From Anaerolineales bacterium (GTDB taxonomy: Bacteria > Chloroflexota > Anaerolineae > Anaerolineales > UBA11579), in assembly GCA_016935415.1 (NCBI GenBank), contig JAFGRA010000186.1, positions 1 to 44,203 of the forward strand: a stretch of DNA of 44,203 nucleotides. Reading direction: 5' to 3'. A program made the translations under genes and the position numbers. A model generated the notes under the pieces. It was not told where the DNA came from. It made no database searches and saw only the letters and a program-made list of their open reading frames with translations. Shown here piece after piece: positions 10,734 to 20,738 of the stretch. How positions within the stretch are numbered: position 1 is the first letter of the stretch; every line of letters begins with the position of its first letter.

Positions 10734-12145
10734 ACACTTGCCTCCTCGATCACACGCTTGTGAATATGGCGCACGGCTTCTTCACCTTCTTCTGATTTTA
10801 CTACCAGCGAAATGCAAAACTCGGAAGAACCCTGGGCGATGGCGATCACGTTAATATTCGCCTCACCGAGCGCCCCGAAGACGCGCGCTCCCACACCGGG
10901 GGTATCGCGCAGCCCCGAGCCGATCACGGTCACGATCACCACGTCATCATGCGCCCAAATACGGTCAATATCCCGCCGGGCCAATTCCAGGGCCATCTCG
11001 CTTTCCAGGGACGCGATCACCGCCGGGGCCGTATCGGTCGGGATCAAGAAGCAGATCGATTGCTCCGAAGAGGACTGCGAGATCATCAAGACACTCGCGC
11101 CGACCCGGGCCACCGCTGCGAAGGTGCGCGCCGCAATACCGGGCACGCCCAGCATACCGCGCCCTTCTACCGTTACCATGCTCAAGTTCTTGATCGCCGT
11201 AATCGCGGTGATCCGCCCGCTCACCGCTTCCGGATGAGCACAGATGCGCGTCCCGGGATAACTGGCATTGAAGGTATTCTTCACCCACAACGGAATGTCT
11301 TCCTCGATGATTGGGCGAATTGTCTTGGGGTGCAGCACCTTGGCCCCGAAGTAGGCCAATTCGCTGATCTCAGCAAAGGAAAGCTCGGGCACAACGCGCG
11401 CTTCGGGCACGGCGCGCGGGTCGGCGGTCATCACGCCGTCCACATCCGTCCACGTCCACACCTCGGCGGCGCACAGGCACACCCCCAGGATCGAGGCCGT
11501 ATAATCGCTGCCGCCGCGCCCCAGGGTGGTGATCACACCCTTTTCGCTGGCGCTGACAAAGCCGGTCACTACCGGCACGATCCCGTCTTCGAGCAGTGGG
11601 GCCAGGTTCTCCGACACGCGTTCGCAGGTCAGGTCCATCAGGGGCATGGCGTTCTGGAAATTTTCGTCGGTGACGATCAAATCCGTGGCGTCCACAGCCT
11701 GGCTTTTCAGGCCCTGCTGCCACAGGAAAGCCGCTACCACGCGCGCGTTGATGCGCTCGCCCAGGGAAGTGATCGCATCCATGCCGCGCGGCGTAACCTC
11801 AGCCAGGACATGGATGCTGTTGCAAAAAGCGCTCAACTCTTCCAGATATTCATAGACTACCGTCTGTAGCTTTGCTTTCTCATCATCAGCGGTGATCAAA
11901 GCATCGATGGTCTGGCGGTGCCGGGCGCTCAACTCAGTAATGATATCCCGGTAAGTGTGCTCGTCGCCGTCAGCCGCAGTGCGGGCGGCGCGCACCAGCA
12001 GGTCAGTCACGCCGCTCATCGCCGATACGACCACAACCAGGCCATCCCATTGGGAAGCCTGTTCCTGGACAATGGCAGCCATGTAGTTAAGCGCCTCCAC
12101 GCTGCCGACTGAGGTACCACCGAATTTCATCACGAGAGTCTTCAT
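10730..12145 (-). CDS. lysC: Aspartate kinase with C-terminal ACT domains
   Basis: VMKFGGTSVGSVEAL; TTLGRGGSDYTASILG; WTDVDGVMTADPR; two ACT-like regions. ATGA overlap with the downstream HAD-like gene. Confidence 0.95.
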   Translation of the reverse strand: MKTLVMKFGGTSVGSVEALNYMAAIVQEQASQWDGLVVVVSAMSGVTDLLVRAARTAADGDEHTYRDIITELSARHRQTIDALITADDEKAKLQTVVYEYLEELSAFCNSIHVLAEVTPRGMDAITSLGERINARVVAAFLWQQGLKSQAVDATDLIVTDENFQNAMPLMDLTCERVSENLAPLLEDGIVPVVTGFVSASEKGVITTLGRGGSDYTASILGVCLCAAEVWTWTDVDGVMTADPRAVPEARVVPELSFAEISELAYFGAKVLHPKTIRPIIEEDIPLWVKNTFNASYPGTRICAHPEAVSGRITAITAIKNLSMVTVEGRGMLGVPGIAARTFAAVARVGASVLMISQSSSEQSICFLIPTDTAPAVIASLESEMALELARRDIDRIWAHDDVVIVTVIGSGLRDTPGVGARVFGALGEANINVIAIAQGSSEFCISLVVKSEEGEEAVRHIHKRVIEEASV

Positions 12146-12438
12146 TGAATCATCCTATATCATACGATTTATAGCCATTTGACCGGCAGATATTAAATGT
12201 TGTAATCTTATCATGAGAGGACGGATTTTACAGGGAAAAGCGCAAGAATCAGGAAAAGCGGTTAGCCTTCAGCGGTCAGTTTTAAAGGGAAATGTTATAC
12301 TTTTCATGTTCGGTGAACGCTTTAACATACGTAAGATATAGCTAACCGAAGAGGGTCGCAGAGATGGCCGACAAGCTCCCTTTATCTCCACATTACTCTG
12401 CGTCCTCTACGATAAATATTCTCACATAAGGAACCACT

Positions 12439-12861
12439 ATGAACGTATATTTTGCCTGTTCGATCACCGGGGGACGACAAGATGCCGGCGTTTATCAGAT
12501 CATCGTGGACGCCATGCAAGCCGCCGGGCACGAAGTCCCCACCGCGCTGCTCGCCTGCGAAAAGGTTGTCGACCTGGAAATCGTCGTCGAACCGGAGGAA
12601 GTGTACACGCGTGATGTGGCCTGGATCGATGACAGCGATGCCCTGGTCGCCGAGGTGAGCACGCCCTCGCACGGCGCCGGTTACGAGATCGCCCATGCCC
12701 TACGCAAGGGCAAGCCGGTGTTGTGCGTGCACCGGGCAGGCGTGCTGGTCTCCAAGATGCTGACCGGCAACACCCACGCCAACATTTCCATTCGTGCGTA
12801 TCAGTCAGATGCCGAAGCCGCCCGGATCGTGATCGATTTCCTCAAAGCATTAGAAGATTAG
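12439..12861 (+). CDS. Nucleoside 2-deoxyribosyltransferase-like / DNPH1-like nucleotide hydrolase
   Basis: VYFACSITGGRQD N-terminus; DALVAEVSTPSHGAGYEIAHALRKGKPVLCV. Confidence 0.8.
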   Translation: MNVYFACSITGGRQDAGVYQIIVDAMQAAGHEVPTALLACEKVVDLEIVVEPEEVYTRDVAWIDDSDALVAEVSTPSHGAGYEIAHALRKGKPVLCVHRAGVLVSKMLTGNTHANISIRAYQSDAEAARIVIDFLKALED

Positions 12862-12863
12862 CT

Positions 12864-13835
12864 ATGGGCGAGTCCTTCGCTCCCGAAACCCTCGAAGCAA
12901 TTTTTCTGGCGCAGGTCGCCGCCGACCCGAGCAGCCTGCACTTCTCGCCGGTGCGCACCGGCAAACACAACAGCTCGTTCTGGGTGCAGAGCAACCGCGG
13001 CAAATTCGTGCTGCGCATCGCCCCGCCGGATGACGCCGGTTTCCTGTTCTACGAGCGCCTGATGATGCGCCAGGAACCTGAACTGCACACCCTAATCGGA
13101 GTGCAGACCGAGATCCCGATTGCCAAAATCGTCGGGCATGATTTCAGCCGGGAGCAGATCGCCCGCGACTATCTGGTGATGGCAGCCTTGCCGGGCACGC
13201 CGCTGAGCGACGCCCATTGGCTGGGACAATCGATACTCAACCGCGCCCTCTACCAGGTTGGCGAGCACCTGCAAGCACTCCATAGCTTGACCGCCACCGA
13301 ACACCTGGGCCAACGCTCCTACGGCTATCTGGGCGCACACCATCCGATGGAGCCCCAACCAACCTGGTGGGAAGCTTTCCGGGTGATGTGGCATAAACTC
13401 CTCGACGATGTGGTAGCCTGCGGAAGCTACACCGATTTCGAAGCCGACCACCTGCGCGCCTTGCTCGACCGGCACCAGGAACACTTCCAGCACGCCGTTG
13501 AGCCGCACCTGCTGCACATGGACGTATGGGGCCAGAATATTCTGATCGACGAACACGGCAACGTGACCGGCCTGGTCGATTTTGACCGGGCGCTATGGGG
13601 CGATGTGGAAATCGAGTTTGCGGTGCTGGATTACTGTGGGATCAGTGAACCGGTTTTCTGGGAAGGCTATGGGGCTGAACGCGATGCGTCCCACGCCGCC
13701 CAGATCCGCCGCCAGTTCTACCTGCTCTATGAAATCCAGAAATATATGCCGATCCGCGTCTGGCGGCGCAACAACCCTACCGAAGCCGCCCGCTACAAGG
13801 AATACAGTTTTCGGGTGGCCGCCGCGCTGGAATAA
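12864..13835 (+). CDS. Aminoglycoside phosphotransferase (APH)-family protein
   Basis: Begins 2 nt after the preceding stop (MGESFAPETLEAIF). HMDVWGQNILIDEHGNVTGLVDFDRALWGD is the APH catalytic/DFG-like motif. Confidence 0.85.
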   Translation: MGESFAPETLEAIFLAQVAADPSSLHFSPVRTGKHNSSFWVQSNRGKFVLRIAPPDDAGFLFYERLMMRQEPELHTLIGVQTEIPIAKIVGHDFSREQIARDYLVMAALPGTPLSDAHWLGQSILNRALYQVGEHLQALHSLTATEHLGQRSYGYLGAHHPMEPQPTWWEAFRVMWHKLLDDVVACGSYTDFEADHLRALLDRHQEHFQHAVEPHLLHMDVWGQNILIDEHGNVTGLVDFDRALWGDVEIEFAVLDYCGISEPVFWEGYGAERDASHAAQIRRQFYLLYEIQKYMPIRVWRRNNPTEAARYKEYSFRVAAALE

Positions 13836-13870
13836 TCTTTCTCGCTTCAATATTCCCAAAGAATCAGTAA

Positions 13871-13891
13871 GGGCGGGTACAAGACCCGCCC
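13871..13891. repeat. Short palindrome GGGCGGGT-ACAAG-ACCCGCCC, possible terminator or dispersed repeat
   Basis: Perfect 8-bp inverted repeat between convergent genes; related palindrome at 23525-23541. Confidence 0.6.
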
Positions 13892-13931
13892 GCTAAATTA
13901 TCAACTACTTTCTATCGTATTAGGAAACCAA

Positions 13932-15848
13932 CTAAGCCACCGGCAAGATCACCCAGAAGGTAGAGCCAACGCCCACTTCCGAGTCAACCCAGATGCGCCC
14001 GTTGTGGTTCTCGACAATCGTCTTGACGATTGCCAGGCCCAGGCCGGTACCCTGGATGTCTTCGGGGGCATTGCTGGCGCGGTAGAACTTATCGAAGATA
14101 TTGGGGTGCTCTTCCGGTGGAATGCCCTGGCCGTTATCCGTCACCTGGATCAGGATTTGTCCGTTTTCCTCGATGGCATAGATGCCGATCTGGCCGCCCC
14201 TGGGGGTGTACTTGACGGCGTTGCCCAGCAGATTATCAACCACCTGGCGCATCTGGATCGGGTTACCGAAAACCGGGGGCAAATCTTCGGAGCACTCGAC
14301 CACCAGTTTGTGATCCTTGGCATCCAGCAAATGCTGGTAGCCTTCCACCGCATAATTAATCACCGAATAGATGGAAACCTGTTCAAACTCTTTGCTCAGG
14401 CCACCAACTTCAATGCGGCTCAAATTGAGCAAGTCGTTGATCAGTTCAGTGATGCTGTTGACGCTAAACTGCACTTTCTTGATGAACTCGCTTTGTTTTT
14501 CATTGATTGGCCCGGCGCGGTCGATCAACTCCACATAACCTAAAATGGAGGTCAGTGGGGAGCGCAGGTCATGAGAAACCGCATTAACGAAATCGGTCTT
14601 CAGGCGGTCTACTTCTTTCAAATAAGTGATGTCATGCAGCGTAACCACCGTCCCGATCCCGGGCAGTTCGGTCACCTGGATGCTGAACACATTGTTCTCG
14701 TCGATCTCCAATTCAGCCCGGAAAGGATCGTCGAGTTCGCCGCGGATCGCTTTGGACAGGATCTCATTCTGAATCACATCGTCGATCGCTTGCCCGCTGT
14801 AATCGTCTTCACCCAAATTGAAAATACGGCGTACCATGCGGTTGACCAGCAGGATGTTCCAGGAATTATCGACGACGATCACACCGTCCTTGATCTGGGT
14901 CAGGATCCGGCCAAGCTTATTACGTTCCAGTTCGCTTTCCGAATACAGGCGGGCATTCTCCACGGCGATAGCAGCGTAGTCGGCCAAGGCCGACATCACC
15001 ATCACATCGCGCTGGCTGAAGGCATTACCACTCTGGCGGTTATCCACGCCCAGCACACCGATCGTACGGTTGTGGATACGCAGCGGCACGTAGATCAGGG
15101 CATAAACCAGGTAGGAGGTCTTGATCTTAGTGGGGTCTTTGGCATCGAAATGGATCGGCTTGCCCAGGCGCACGACTTCCCCGGCCAGCGTGTCATCCAC
15201 AGGGATACGGAAAGTGCGCACGAAATCTTCCTGGAAGTTGCGCGCCGCCCGCATGTATAGTTCACCGCTCTCATCATCCAGCAGCAAAATGCTGCCCTCT
15301 TCCGCCCCGGTCAATTCTACGGCGGCATCTACCACCGCGGTAAGCACATTATCCAATTCCAGGAATGAGGTCACCGAGCGACCGATGTTGATCAGCGTTT
15401 CCAACGCCTCCACTCGCCGTTCCAACGGCCCGGTGTAGCGGCGCGACTCCAATTGGAGCCAATTCATCCAATGTGTGCGGCGGTCCAGGCCGCGGCGCAC
15501 CGCTTCTAGGATGGCGTTGGCACGGATCGGGGGTGAAAGCCAATCGACCACGCCCATCCGCAGTACCTTCAGCGGCAGCGAGGCCGAGCGATCCGTGGTA
15601 AACAGCAAGATCGGCAGCGTGGGCTGCTGGTCGACGATCTTCGAAGCCAGCTCCAGATAATGGCAATCCGTCAATTTATCTCCGAGAATGACCAGGTCGG
15701 GACGCCCCGAGCGGATCAGCTTTTCAGCCGCCGCGCAGCTCTGGGCAACGGAAACCCGGTAACCCGCCGGAGTCAGGATGCTGCGGTCGAGCAGTTCCAG
15801 CGTTGCCGGATCGGAGAGAATCAAGAGAATGCGTTCGTTTTGGGTCAT
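13932..15848 (-). CDS. Receiver-like/GAF/PAS sensor histidine kinase
   Basis: N-term receiver-like fold, GAF, PAS, HisKA FVNAVSHDLRSPLTSILGYVEL, HATPase VTDNGQGIPPEEHPNIFDKFYRA...GTGLGLAIVKTI. Confidence 0.92.
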   Translation of the reverse strand: MTQNERILLILSDPATLELLDRSILTPAGYRVSVAQSCAAAEKLIRSGRPDLVILGDKLTDCHYLELASKIVDQQPTLPILLFTTDRSASLPLKVLRMGVVDWLSPPIRANAILEAVRRGLDRRTHWMNWLQLESRRYTGPLERRVEALETLINIGRSVTSFLELDNVLTAVVDAAVELTGAEEGSILLLDDESGELYMRAARNFQEDFVRTFRIPVDDTLAGEVVRLGKPIHFDAKDPTKIKTSYLVYALIYVPLRIHNRTIGVLGVDNRQSGNAFSQRDVMVMSALADYAAIAVENARLYSESELERNKLGRILTQIKDGVIVVDNSWNILLVNRMVRRIFNLGEDDYSGQAIDDVIQNEILSKAIRGELDDPFRAELEIDENNVFSIQVTELPGIGTVVTLHDITYLKEVDRLKTDFVNAVSHDLRSPLTSILGYVELIDRAGPINEKQSEFIKKVQFSVNSITELINDLLNLSRIEVGGLSKEFEQVSIYSVINYAVEGYQHLLDAKDHKLVVECSEDLPPVFGNPIQMRQVVDNLLGNAVKYTPRGGQIGIYAIEENGQILIQVTDNGQGIPPEEHPNIFDKFYRASNAPEDIQGTGLGLAIVKTIVENHNGRIWVDSEVGVGSTFWVILPVA

Positions 15849-15903
15849 CGATTACACCAGTTTAAAATACAGGCCAACCTGTAATGGGAACTTCAAAACC
15901 AGA

Positions 15904-17559
15904 TCACTCCGCAGGCGGCAAAGCAAAATAGAACGTCGAGCCTGCTTCCAGCTTGCTCTCGGCCCAGACCTTACCGCCGTGCGCATTTACAATTTCTTTT
16001 ACCAGCGCCAGGCCGATGCCCAGGCCGCCGCTTTGCTTGTTGATCGGGTTATCGACCTGGAAAAAGCGGTCGAAGACGTGGTTGAGGTGTTTGGCGCTGA
16101 TACCCATGCCCTGGTCCCATACCGAAACCTGCGGGTATTTATTACGCGCCCGGCCAAGCTGCACCATGATTTCGCGATCCTTCGGGCTGTACTTGATCGC
16201 ATTGGAAAGCAGCGCATCGAATACCAGATTGATCTGCCCGACATCCACATTCACGTACAGCGGCTCAGAAGGCAGTTCGGCGATGATCATCACTTCGGCC
16301 TCCTTGGCAGCCTTCTGGGCCCGGCCCACCGCCTGGTTGGCGAGATCGTTCAAATTGACTTTCTTTTGATTCACCGGGGCGGCCGTTTCGCGCATCTTCT
16401 CCATCGCATCCAGGATAGCCAAGACCCGTTCCAGTTTTTGTTGGGTGGAGACCAAGGCATCGCGCTGCACGGATTTCAGGGAACCCATCTCACCATTCAC
16501 GAAAACATCCACGTAGCCTTTGGCCGAATCCAACGGAGTCCGCAGTTCGTGCGTAACGTGATCGATGATGTCGTTCTTGAGTTCATCGCTGTTTTTGACC
16601 TGCTCAACCGCTTGCTCCAGGGAGGCGGCGCGTTCATCCAGCGCACGAAACAAACGTGAGTTTACCAACGAGATCGAGGCATAATCGCTGACGCCGGCCA
16701 ACATGGCCTGGTCGCTGGAGTTGTACTCCTTATCTTTCTTGCGCATCACAACCATCAGCGCCACGGTTTGCTTCTGCACTTTCACCGGCACGACCAGGGC
16801 AGCCTTGCCCAATGAAGCAATCTTGAATCGTCCTAAAGGTTGGCCGTGGATGGAAAGCGGTTCCCCGGACAGTGCCACCAGCGAACTGATGCCGTCGTCC
16901 CACGGTTGGTTGAGGTTCTTCGCCAGGGATTTGGGCAGACCTTGATGGGCAGTGAGAATGAATTCCTTGCTGCGTTCGTCGCGCAGCAACAGCCAGCCCA
17001 GATCAGATTCGCTGATGCGGATGGCACCTTCAACAATCTGCCCAAACAGCTCTTTGTGGTCGGTGACCGAGGTAACTGCCTTGCCAATCGAGAAAATGGT
17101 GGTCAGTTCGTTGACACGCTTTTTCAATTCCTGGTTGGTCTGCTGGAGTTGACGGGAGAGGCTGGCGCGTTCGCGGCGGGCGCGCACCTGTTTCATGGCT
17201 CGCTCGACCGCCGCCAGGGCTTCGGCCTCACGCACCGGGGCGCGCAGGTAATCGGACGCCCCCAGGCGGAAGGCCTGAATCACATCGTGTTCTTGCCCCA
17301 GCGCCGCGATCATGATGACAGGAATATCAATATTCTGCGACGCCAGCGCCGCCAGGAAATCTTTCCCGCTCAAGCCGGGCAGGTCAAGGTTCGCGATCAC
17401 CACATCCGGGGCATAGGCAATCGCCTGCTGCAGCGCTGTACTGGCTTCGGTAAGTACTTTCACTTCGAAGCCCTGGGGGCGCAGCACCTGCCGCGCGATC
17501 AGGTCGCTGACCGCGGGGTCATTTTCAACTACGAGGATCTTTTCTTTCGTCGCTGCCAT
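15904..17559 (-). CDS. Receiver-like/GAF sensor histidine kinase
   Basis: MAATKEKILVVENDPAV receiver, GAF, HisKA IIDHVTHELRTPLDSAKGYVDV, HATPase VWDQGMGISAKHLNHVFDRFFQV...GLGIGLALVKEI. Start at 17559 preferred over the track's 17619. Confidence 0.9.
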   Translation of the reverse strand: MAATKEKILVVENDPAVSDLIARQVLRPQGFEVKVLTEASTALQQAIAYAPDVVIANLDLPGLSGKDFLAALASQNIDIPVIMIAALGQEHDVIQAFRLGASDYLRAPVREAEALAAVERAMKQVRARRERASLSRQLQQTNQELKKRVNELTTIFSIGKAVTSVTDHKELFGQIVEGAIRISESDLGWLLLRDERSKEFILTAHQGLPKSLAKNLNQPWDDGISSLVALSGEPLSIHGQPLGRFKIASLGKAALVVPVKVQKQTVALMVVMRKKDKEYNSSDQAMLAGVSDYASISLVNSRLFRALDERAASLEQAVEQVKNSDELKNDIIDHVTHELRTPLDSAKGYVDVFVNGEMGSLKSVQRDALVSTQQKLERVLAILDAMEKMRETAAPVNQKKVNLNDLANQAVGRAQKAAKEAEVMIIAELPSEPLYVNVDVGQINLVFDALLSNAIKYSPKDREIMVQLGRARNKYPQVSVWDQGMGISAKHLNHVFDRFFQVDNPINKQSGGLGIGLALVKEIVNAHGGKVWAESKLEAGSTFYFALPPAE

Positions 17560-17801
17560 CGGTTCAATAATAGCACGATTGTCTGAATTTGTGACGCAGA
17601 AGCGCGTGCGCAAATACAAACAATTTTGTTAACCAGCAAATTTCAGCAAGCTCTCCAAGATATATTTTACCCGCTTTTGCAAGATTCGATTTTGTGAGAC
17701 CTACGTTTATAATTATGTCCATAGGTGTAGGATAGCCCGCCGCAGGATCAGAATTTTATATATGAAGCGTTAGAGTTCCATTAGAGGTGTTTTCGTGCGC
17801 T

Positions 17802-17831
17802 TGACTCATCGGGTTATCTGGTCATACAATC
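17802..17831 (+). promoter_or_regulatory. Putative sigma70 promoter upstream of the dnaJ-like gene
   Basis: TTGACT, 18-nt spacer, TACAAT. Confidence 0.5.
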
Positions 17832-18022
17832 TATTGAATCGTTCCTTTTAAGATTGGAGCGATGATTGGGATTGCATTTATCCCCAGACTTTTGTGAACA
17901 CATTACGCATTTCAAACTCCTCCGGGCGGACTGCCTGTTGGGGAAGGCACAAATATTTATCGATAGCGTTGTGCTTTCTTCGGGAGGAGGAATGGACACA
18001 GCGAACAATTTGGAAAGCAACC

Positions 18023-19012
18023 ATGGAATATCAAGATTATTATAAAACTTTAGGTGTCGAACGCAGTGCCAGCGAAGATGAGATCAAGAAAGCTTATCGC
18101 AAGCTGGCCATGAAATATCATCCCGACCGCAACCCGGATGACAAGGACGCCGAAGAGAATTTCAAGCAGATCAACGAAGCTTACCAGGTATTGGGCGACT
18201 CGGAAAAGCGCGCCCGCTACGACCAATTGGGTTCGGCTTACCAGCAATACCGCCAGAGAGGCGGCCAACCGGGTAATTTCGATTGGTCGCAATGGTTCAC
18301 CGGCCAGCAGCCCGGCGGCGGCAATGTGCGTGTCGAATACTCCGATCTCGGCGATATCCTCAATGGACTGGGGGGCGCCGGAGGCATGGGCGGCTTCTCC
18401 GATTTCTTCAATACCATCTTTGGCGGTATGGGCGGACAGGCCGCGCGCCGCTCCACACGCGGCGGGCAACAAAGCTATCGCCGCTCACAGCCGCGCGCCT
18501 ACGAGCAGGAAGTCACCATCAGCCTGCAAGAAGCTTACACCGGCAGCACGCGCAAACTAGACGTCAACGGCCGCCTGCTGGAAATCAAAATTCCGGCCGG
18601 GGCGCGCACGGGCACCAAAGTGCGCATGAGCGGGGCCGGGCCAGCCGGGCCGGACGGCGCGCCTTCCGACCTGTACCTGGTCATCAAGGTTGCCCCAGAC
18701 CCACGCTTCACCCGCGAGAAGAACGACCTTTATACTGATGTGAACGTCGATCTATACACTGCCGTCTTAGGTGGTGAGATCAAGGTCAACACGCTGAGCG
18801 GCAACGTGCTCCTGAATATTCCCGCCGGGACGCAGCCCGGCCAGACCTTCCGCCTCAAGAAGCGCGGCATGCCCGACCTGAAAGACAAAAATAAAGCCGG
18901 CAACCTGTACGCCAATGTGCAGGTGTCGATCCCTAAGAAATTAACGGATAAAGAGAAAGAACTTTTTGAGGAGCTTGCCAGGCTTGCAGCCGATCAAAAG
19001 GTGCAGGCATAA
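18023..19012 (+). CDS. DnaJ/CbpA-type co-chaperone without zinc-finger region
   Basis: [39 protein letters not shown]-domain with HPD, Gly-rich linker, C-terminal DnaJ domain, no CxxCxGxG repeats. Confidence 0.93.
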   Translation: MEYQDYYKTLGVERSASEDEIKKAYRKLAMKYHPDRNPDDKDAEENFKQINEAYQVLGDSEKRARYDQLGSAYQQYRQRGGQPGNFDWSQWFTGQQPGGGNVRVEYSDLGDILNGLGGAGGMGGFSDFFNTIFGGMGGQAARRSTRGGQQSYRRSQPRAYEQEVTISLQEAYTGSTRKLDVNGRLLEIKIPAGARTGTKVRMSGAGPAGPDGAPSDLYLVIKVAPDPRFTREKNDLYTDVNVDLYTAVLGGEIKVNTLSGNVLLNIPAGTQPGQTFRLKKRGMPDLKDKNKAGNLYANVQVSIPKKLTDKEKELFEELARLAADQKVQA

Positions 19013-19034
19013 ACTCAAATTTAAGGACGGTACA

Positions 19035-20198
19035 ATGAAACGGCGATTATTGATTTCCCTCACCCTGATTTTACTGGTATTTCCGGCGATTGGATTGGCC
19101 TGTAGCTTATCGGTCCCGTCCCTCGATCTCCCTGCCCTACCTGCAGTGACCGAACAAGCTGTACAAGTAGAGGTGGTACCCGAGTCTGAAACGGCCGCCG
19201 ACGCGCCCGTGAGCGTCGACCCGCCTCCGGCCCCCGACCTGATCGCGCAGCAAGATGCTTTCGTGCGCATCTACCAGCAAGTCAGCCCGGGCGTGGTTTC
19301 CATTCAAGTGCTCAATGAATTTGGCGGCGGCAGTGCCTCCGGCTTTGTCTATGACAAGCAAGGCCACATCGTCACCAACCTGCACGTGATCGAAGATGCG
19401 GAAGAGATCATCGTCTCCTTCCCGTCCGGCATTATCACCGAGGCGCAGGCAGTTGGCACCGACGCCGATTCTGACCTGGCCGTGCTCAAGGTCGACATCT
19501 CCGCCGACGATCTGGTTCCCCTACCGCTGGGCGATTCGGACAGCTTGCAAATCGGGCAGGTGGTGGTAGCAATCGGCAATCCCTTTGGCCTGAACGGTTC
19601 GATGAGCACCGGCATTATTTCCAGCATCGGCCGCACATTGGAATCGATGAACGCCGCCCCAACCGGCGGCATTTTCACCGCCGGCGACCTGATCCAGACT
19701 GACGCAGCTATCAACCCCGGCAACTCCGGCGGCCCGCTGCTCAACCTGAACGGGGAAGTGGTCGGCGTCAATCGCGCCATCCGCACCTTTAATTTCACCG
19801 AAACCGCCGACCCGCTCAATTCAGGCATTGGTTTCGCCGTTTCCATCAACCTGGTCAAGCGTGTTGCTCCGGCATTGATCGAAGACGGCTTTTACCCCTA
19901 TCCTTACCTGGGGATCACCACACCCGAAGAGATCAGTCTGAACGACGTGCAGCGCCTGGAACTGGAACGCGCCACCGGTGTGCTGCTCTCCTCGGTCACC
20001 TCCGACGGTCCGGCGCAAGCAGCCGGTCTGCAAGCCGACGATGTGATCGTCAGCATCCAGGACCAGGAAGTACGCACCTTTGGTGAATTGATCACCTATC
20101 TATTCATGAACACCAGCCCTGGCGATACCGTCACCCTGGAATATATCCGCAACGGCGACCTCCAGAACACCGATCTGATTGTCGGCGCACGCCCGTAA
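19035..20198 (+). CDS. HtrA/DegP-type trypsin-like serine protease with PDZ domain, predicted lipoprotein
   Basis: Lipobox-like IGLAC; triad motifs TNLHVIEDA, DSDLAVLKV, INPGNSGGPLLN; C-terminal PDZ. Confidence 0.93.
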   Translation: MKRRLLISLTLILLVFPAIGLACSLSVPSLDLPALPAVTEQAVQVEVVPESETAADAPVSVDPPPAPDLIAQQDAFVRIYQQVSPGVVSIQVLNEFGGGSASGFVYDKQGHIVTNLHVIEDAEEIIVSFPSGIITEAQAVGTDADSDLAVLKVDISADDLVPLPLGDSDSLQIGQVVVAIGNPFGLNGSMSTGIISSIGRTLESMNAAPTGGIFTAGDLIQTDAAINPGNSGGPLLNLNGEVVGVNRAIRTFNFTETADPLNSGIGFAVSINLVKRVAPALIEDGFYPYPYLGITTPEEISLNDVQRLELERATGVLLSSVTSDGPAQAAGLQADDVIVSIQDQEVRTFGELITYLFMNTSPGDTVTLEYIRNGDLQNTDLIVGARP

Positions 20199-20227
20199 CC
20201 CAAATACAAACCCTTTCGCAATGAACA

Positions 20228-20262
20228 GCAGCCGCTCTATAAAAGAGCGGCTGCTTGCTTAA
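20228..20262 (+). terminator. Intrinsic terminator after htrA-like gene
   Basis: GCAGCCGCTCT-loop-AGAGCGGCTGC followed by a modestly U-rich tail. Confidence 0.7.
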
Positions 20263-20277
20263 TGGTTAATCCTACAT

Positions 20278-20325
20278 GTAGGGGAGGAGGTCATCATCAG
20301 AATGATGATCCAAACCCTCCCCTAC
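20278..20325. repeat. Imperfect palindrome GTAGGGGAGG...CCTCCCCTAC with inner TCATCATCA/TGATGAT stem
   Basis: Nested inverted repeat in intergenic DNA. Confidence 0.6.
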
Positions 20326-20402
20326 GCCATCCCTACCTTACATATCTTCCCCCTGCGGTAAAAGTCTCTCCCTACGCATTCAGAATTTCGCTTTCCAAGG
20401 CC

Positions 20403-20430
20403 TTGACAGGTTCTCAATACTTGTGATAGA
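20403..20430 (+). promoter_or_regulatory. Putative promoter for the leader/rsgA operon
   Basis: TTGACA, 16 nt, GATAGA. Confidence 0.5.
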
Positions 20431-20481
20431 CTGGCGAACGTTGTAATCTATCGGAATTTTATGCCAAAGGAGGCGTGTTTT

Positions 20482-20544
20482 ATGCAAATGTCCGTTGAAT
20501 TTTCCGCAAATCTCGTTGAAGCGCGCCTCGTGATCGCCTGCTGA
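20482..20544 (+). CDS. Putative 20-aa leader peptide MQMSVEFSANLVEARLVIAC
   Basis: AAAGGAGG SD upstream of ATG; short ORF ends 25 nt before tandem terminator-like hairpins. Confidence 0.5.
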   Translation: MQMSVEFSANLVEARLVIAC

Positions 20545-20569
20545 TCGAAGGTACCCACCCTTTCCATTA

Positions 20570-20723
20570 GCGGCCACGGGAGCTTCCGTGGCTGTTTTGT
20601 TTTAACGGCCACGCCATGCGCTTCACTTCCGTGGCCGTTATGTGTTTAGGAACCCGCGCGTTCCTCTCAAGCGAACGGCAGCTTGCCCCGGCTACGGAAC
20701 CTTGTCCGCGGCCGTTTTCTTTT
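20570..20723 (+). promoter_or_regulatory. Tandem terminator/anti-terminator-like hairpins (candidate attenuator)
   Basis: Hairpin A GCCACGG/CCGTGGC + TGTTTTGTTTT (20573-20602); hairpin B AACGGCCACG/CGTGGCCGTT (20604-20639); hairpin C AACGGC...GCCGTT + TTTTCTTTT (20674-20723). Arms of A and B can also pair with each other. Confidence 0.6.
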
Positions 20724-20738
20724 AGAGAGGTGTAAGCG

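Noticed and set aside
12146-12438. Possible lysine riboswitch or T-box upstream of aspartokinase
   Set aside because: I found no T-box consensus (AGGGUGGNACCGCG) or recognisable lysine riboswitch core on the minus strand.
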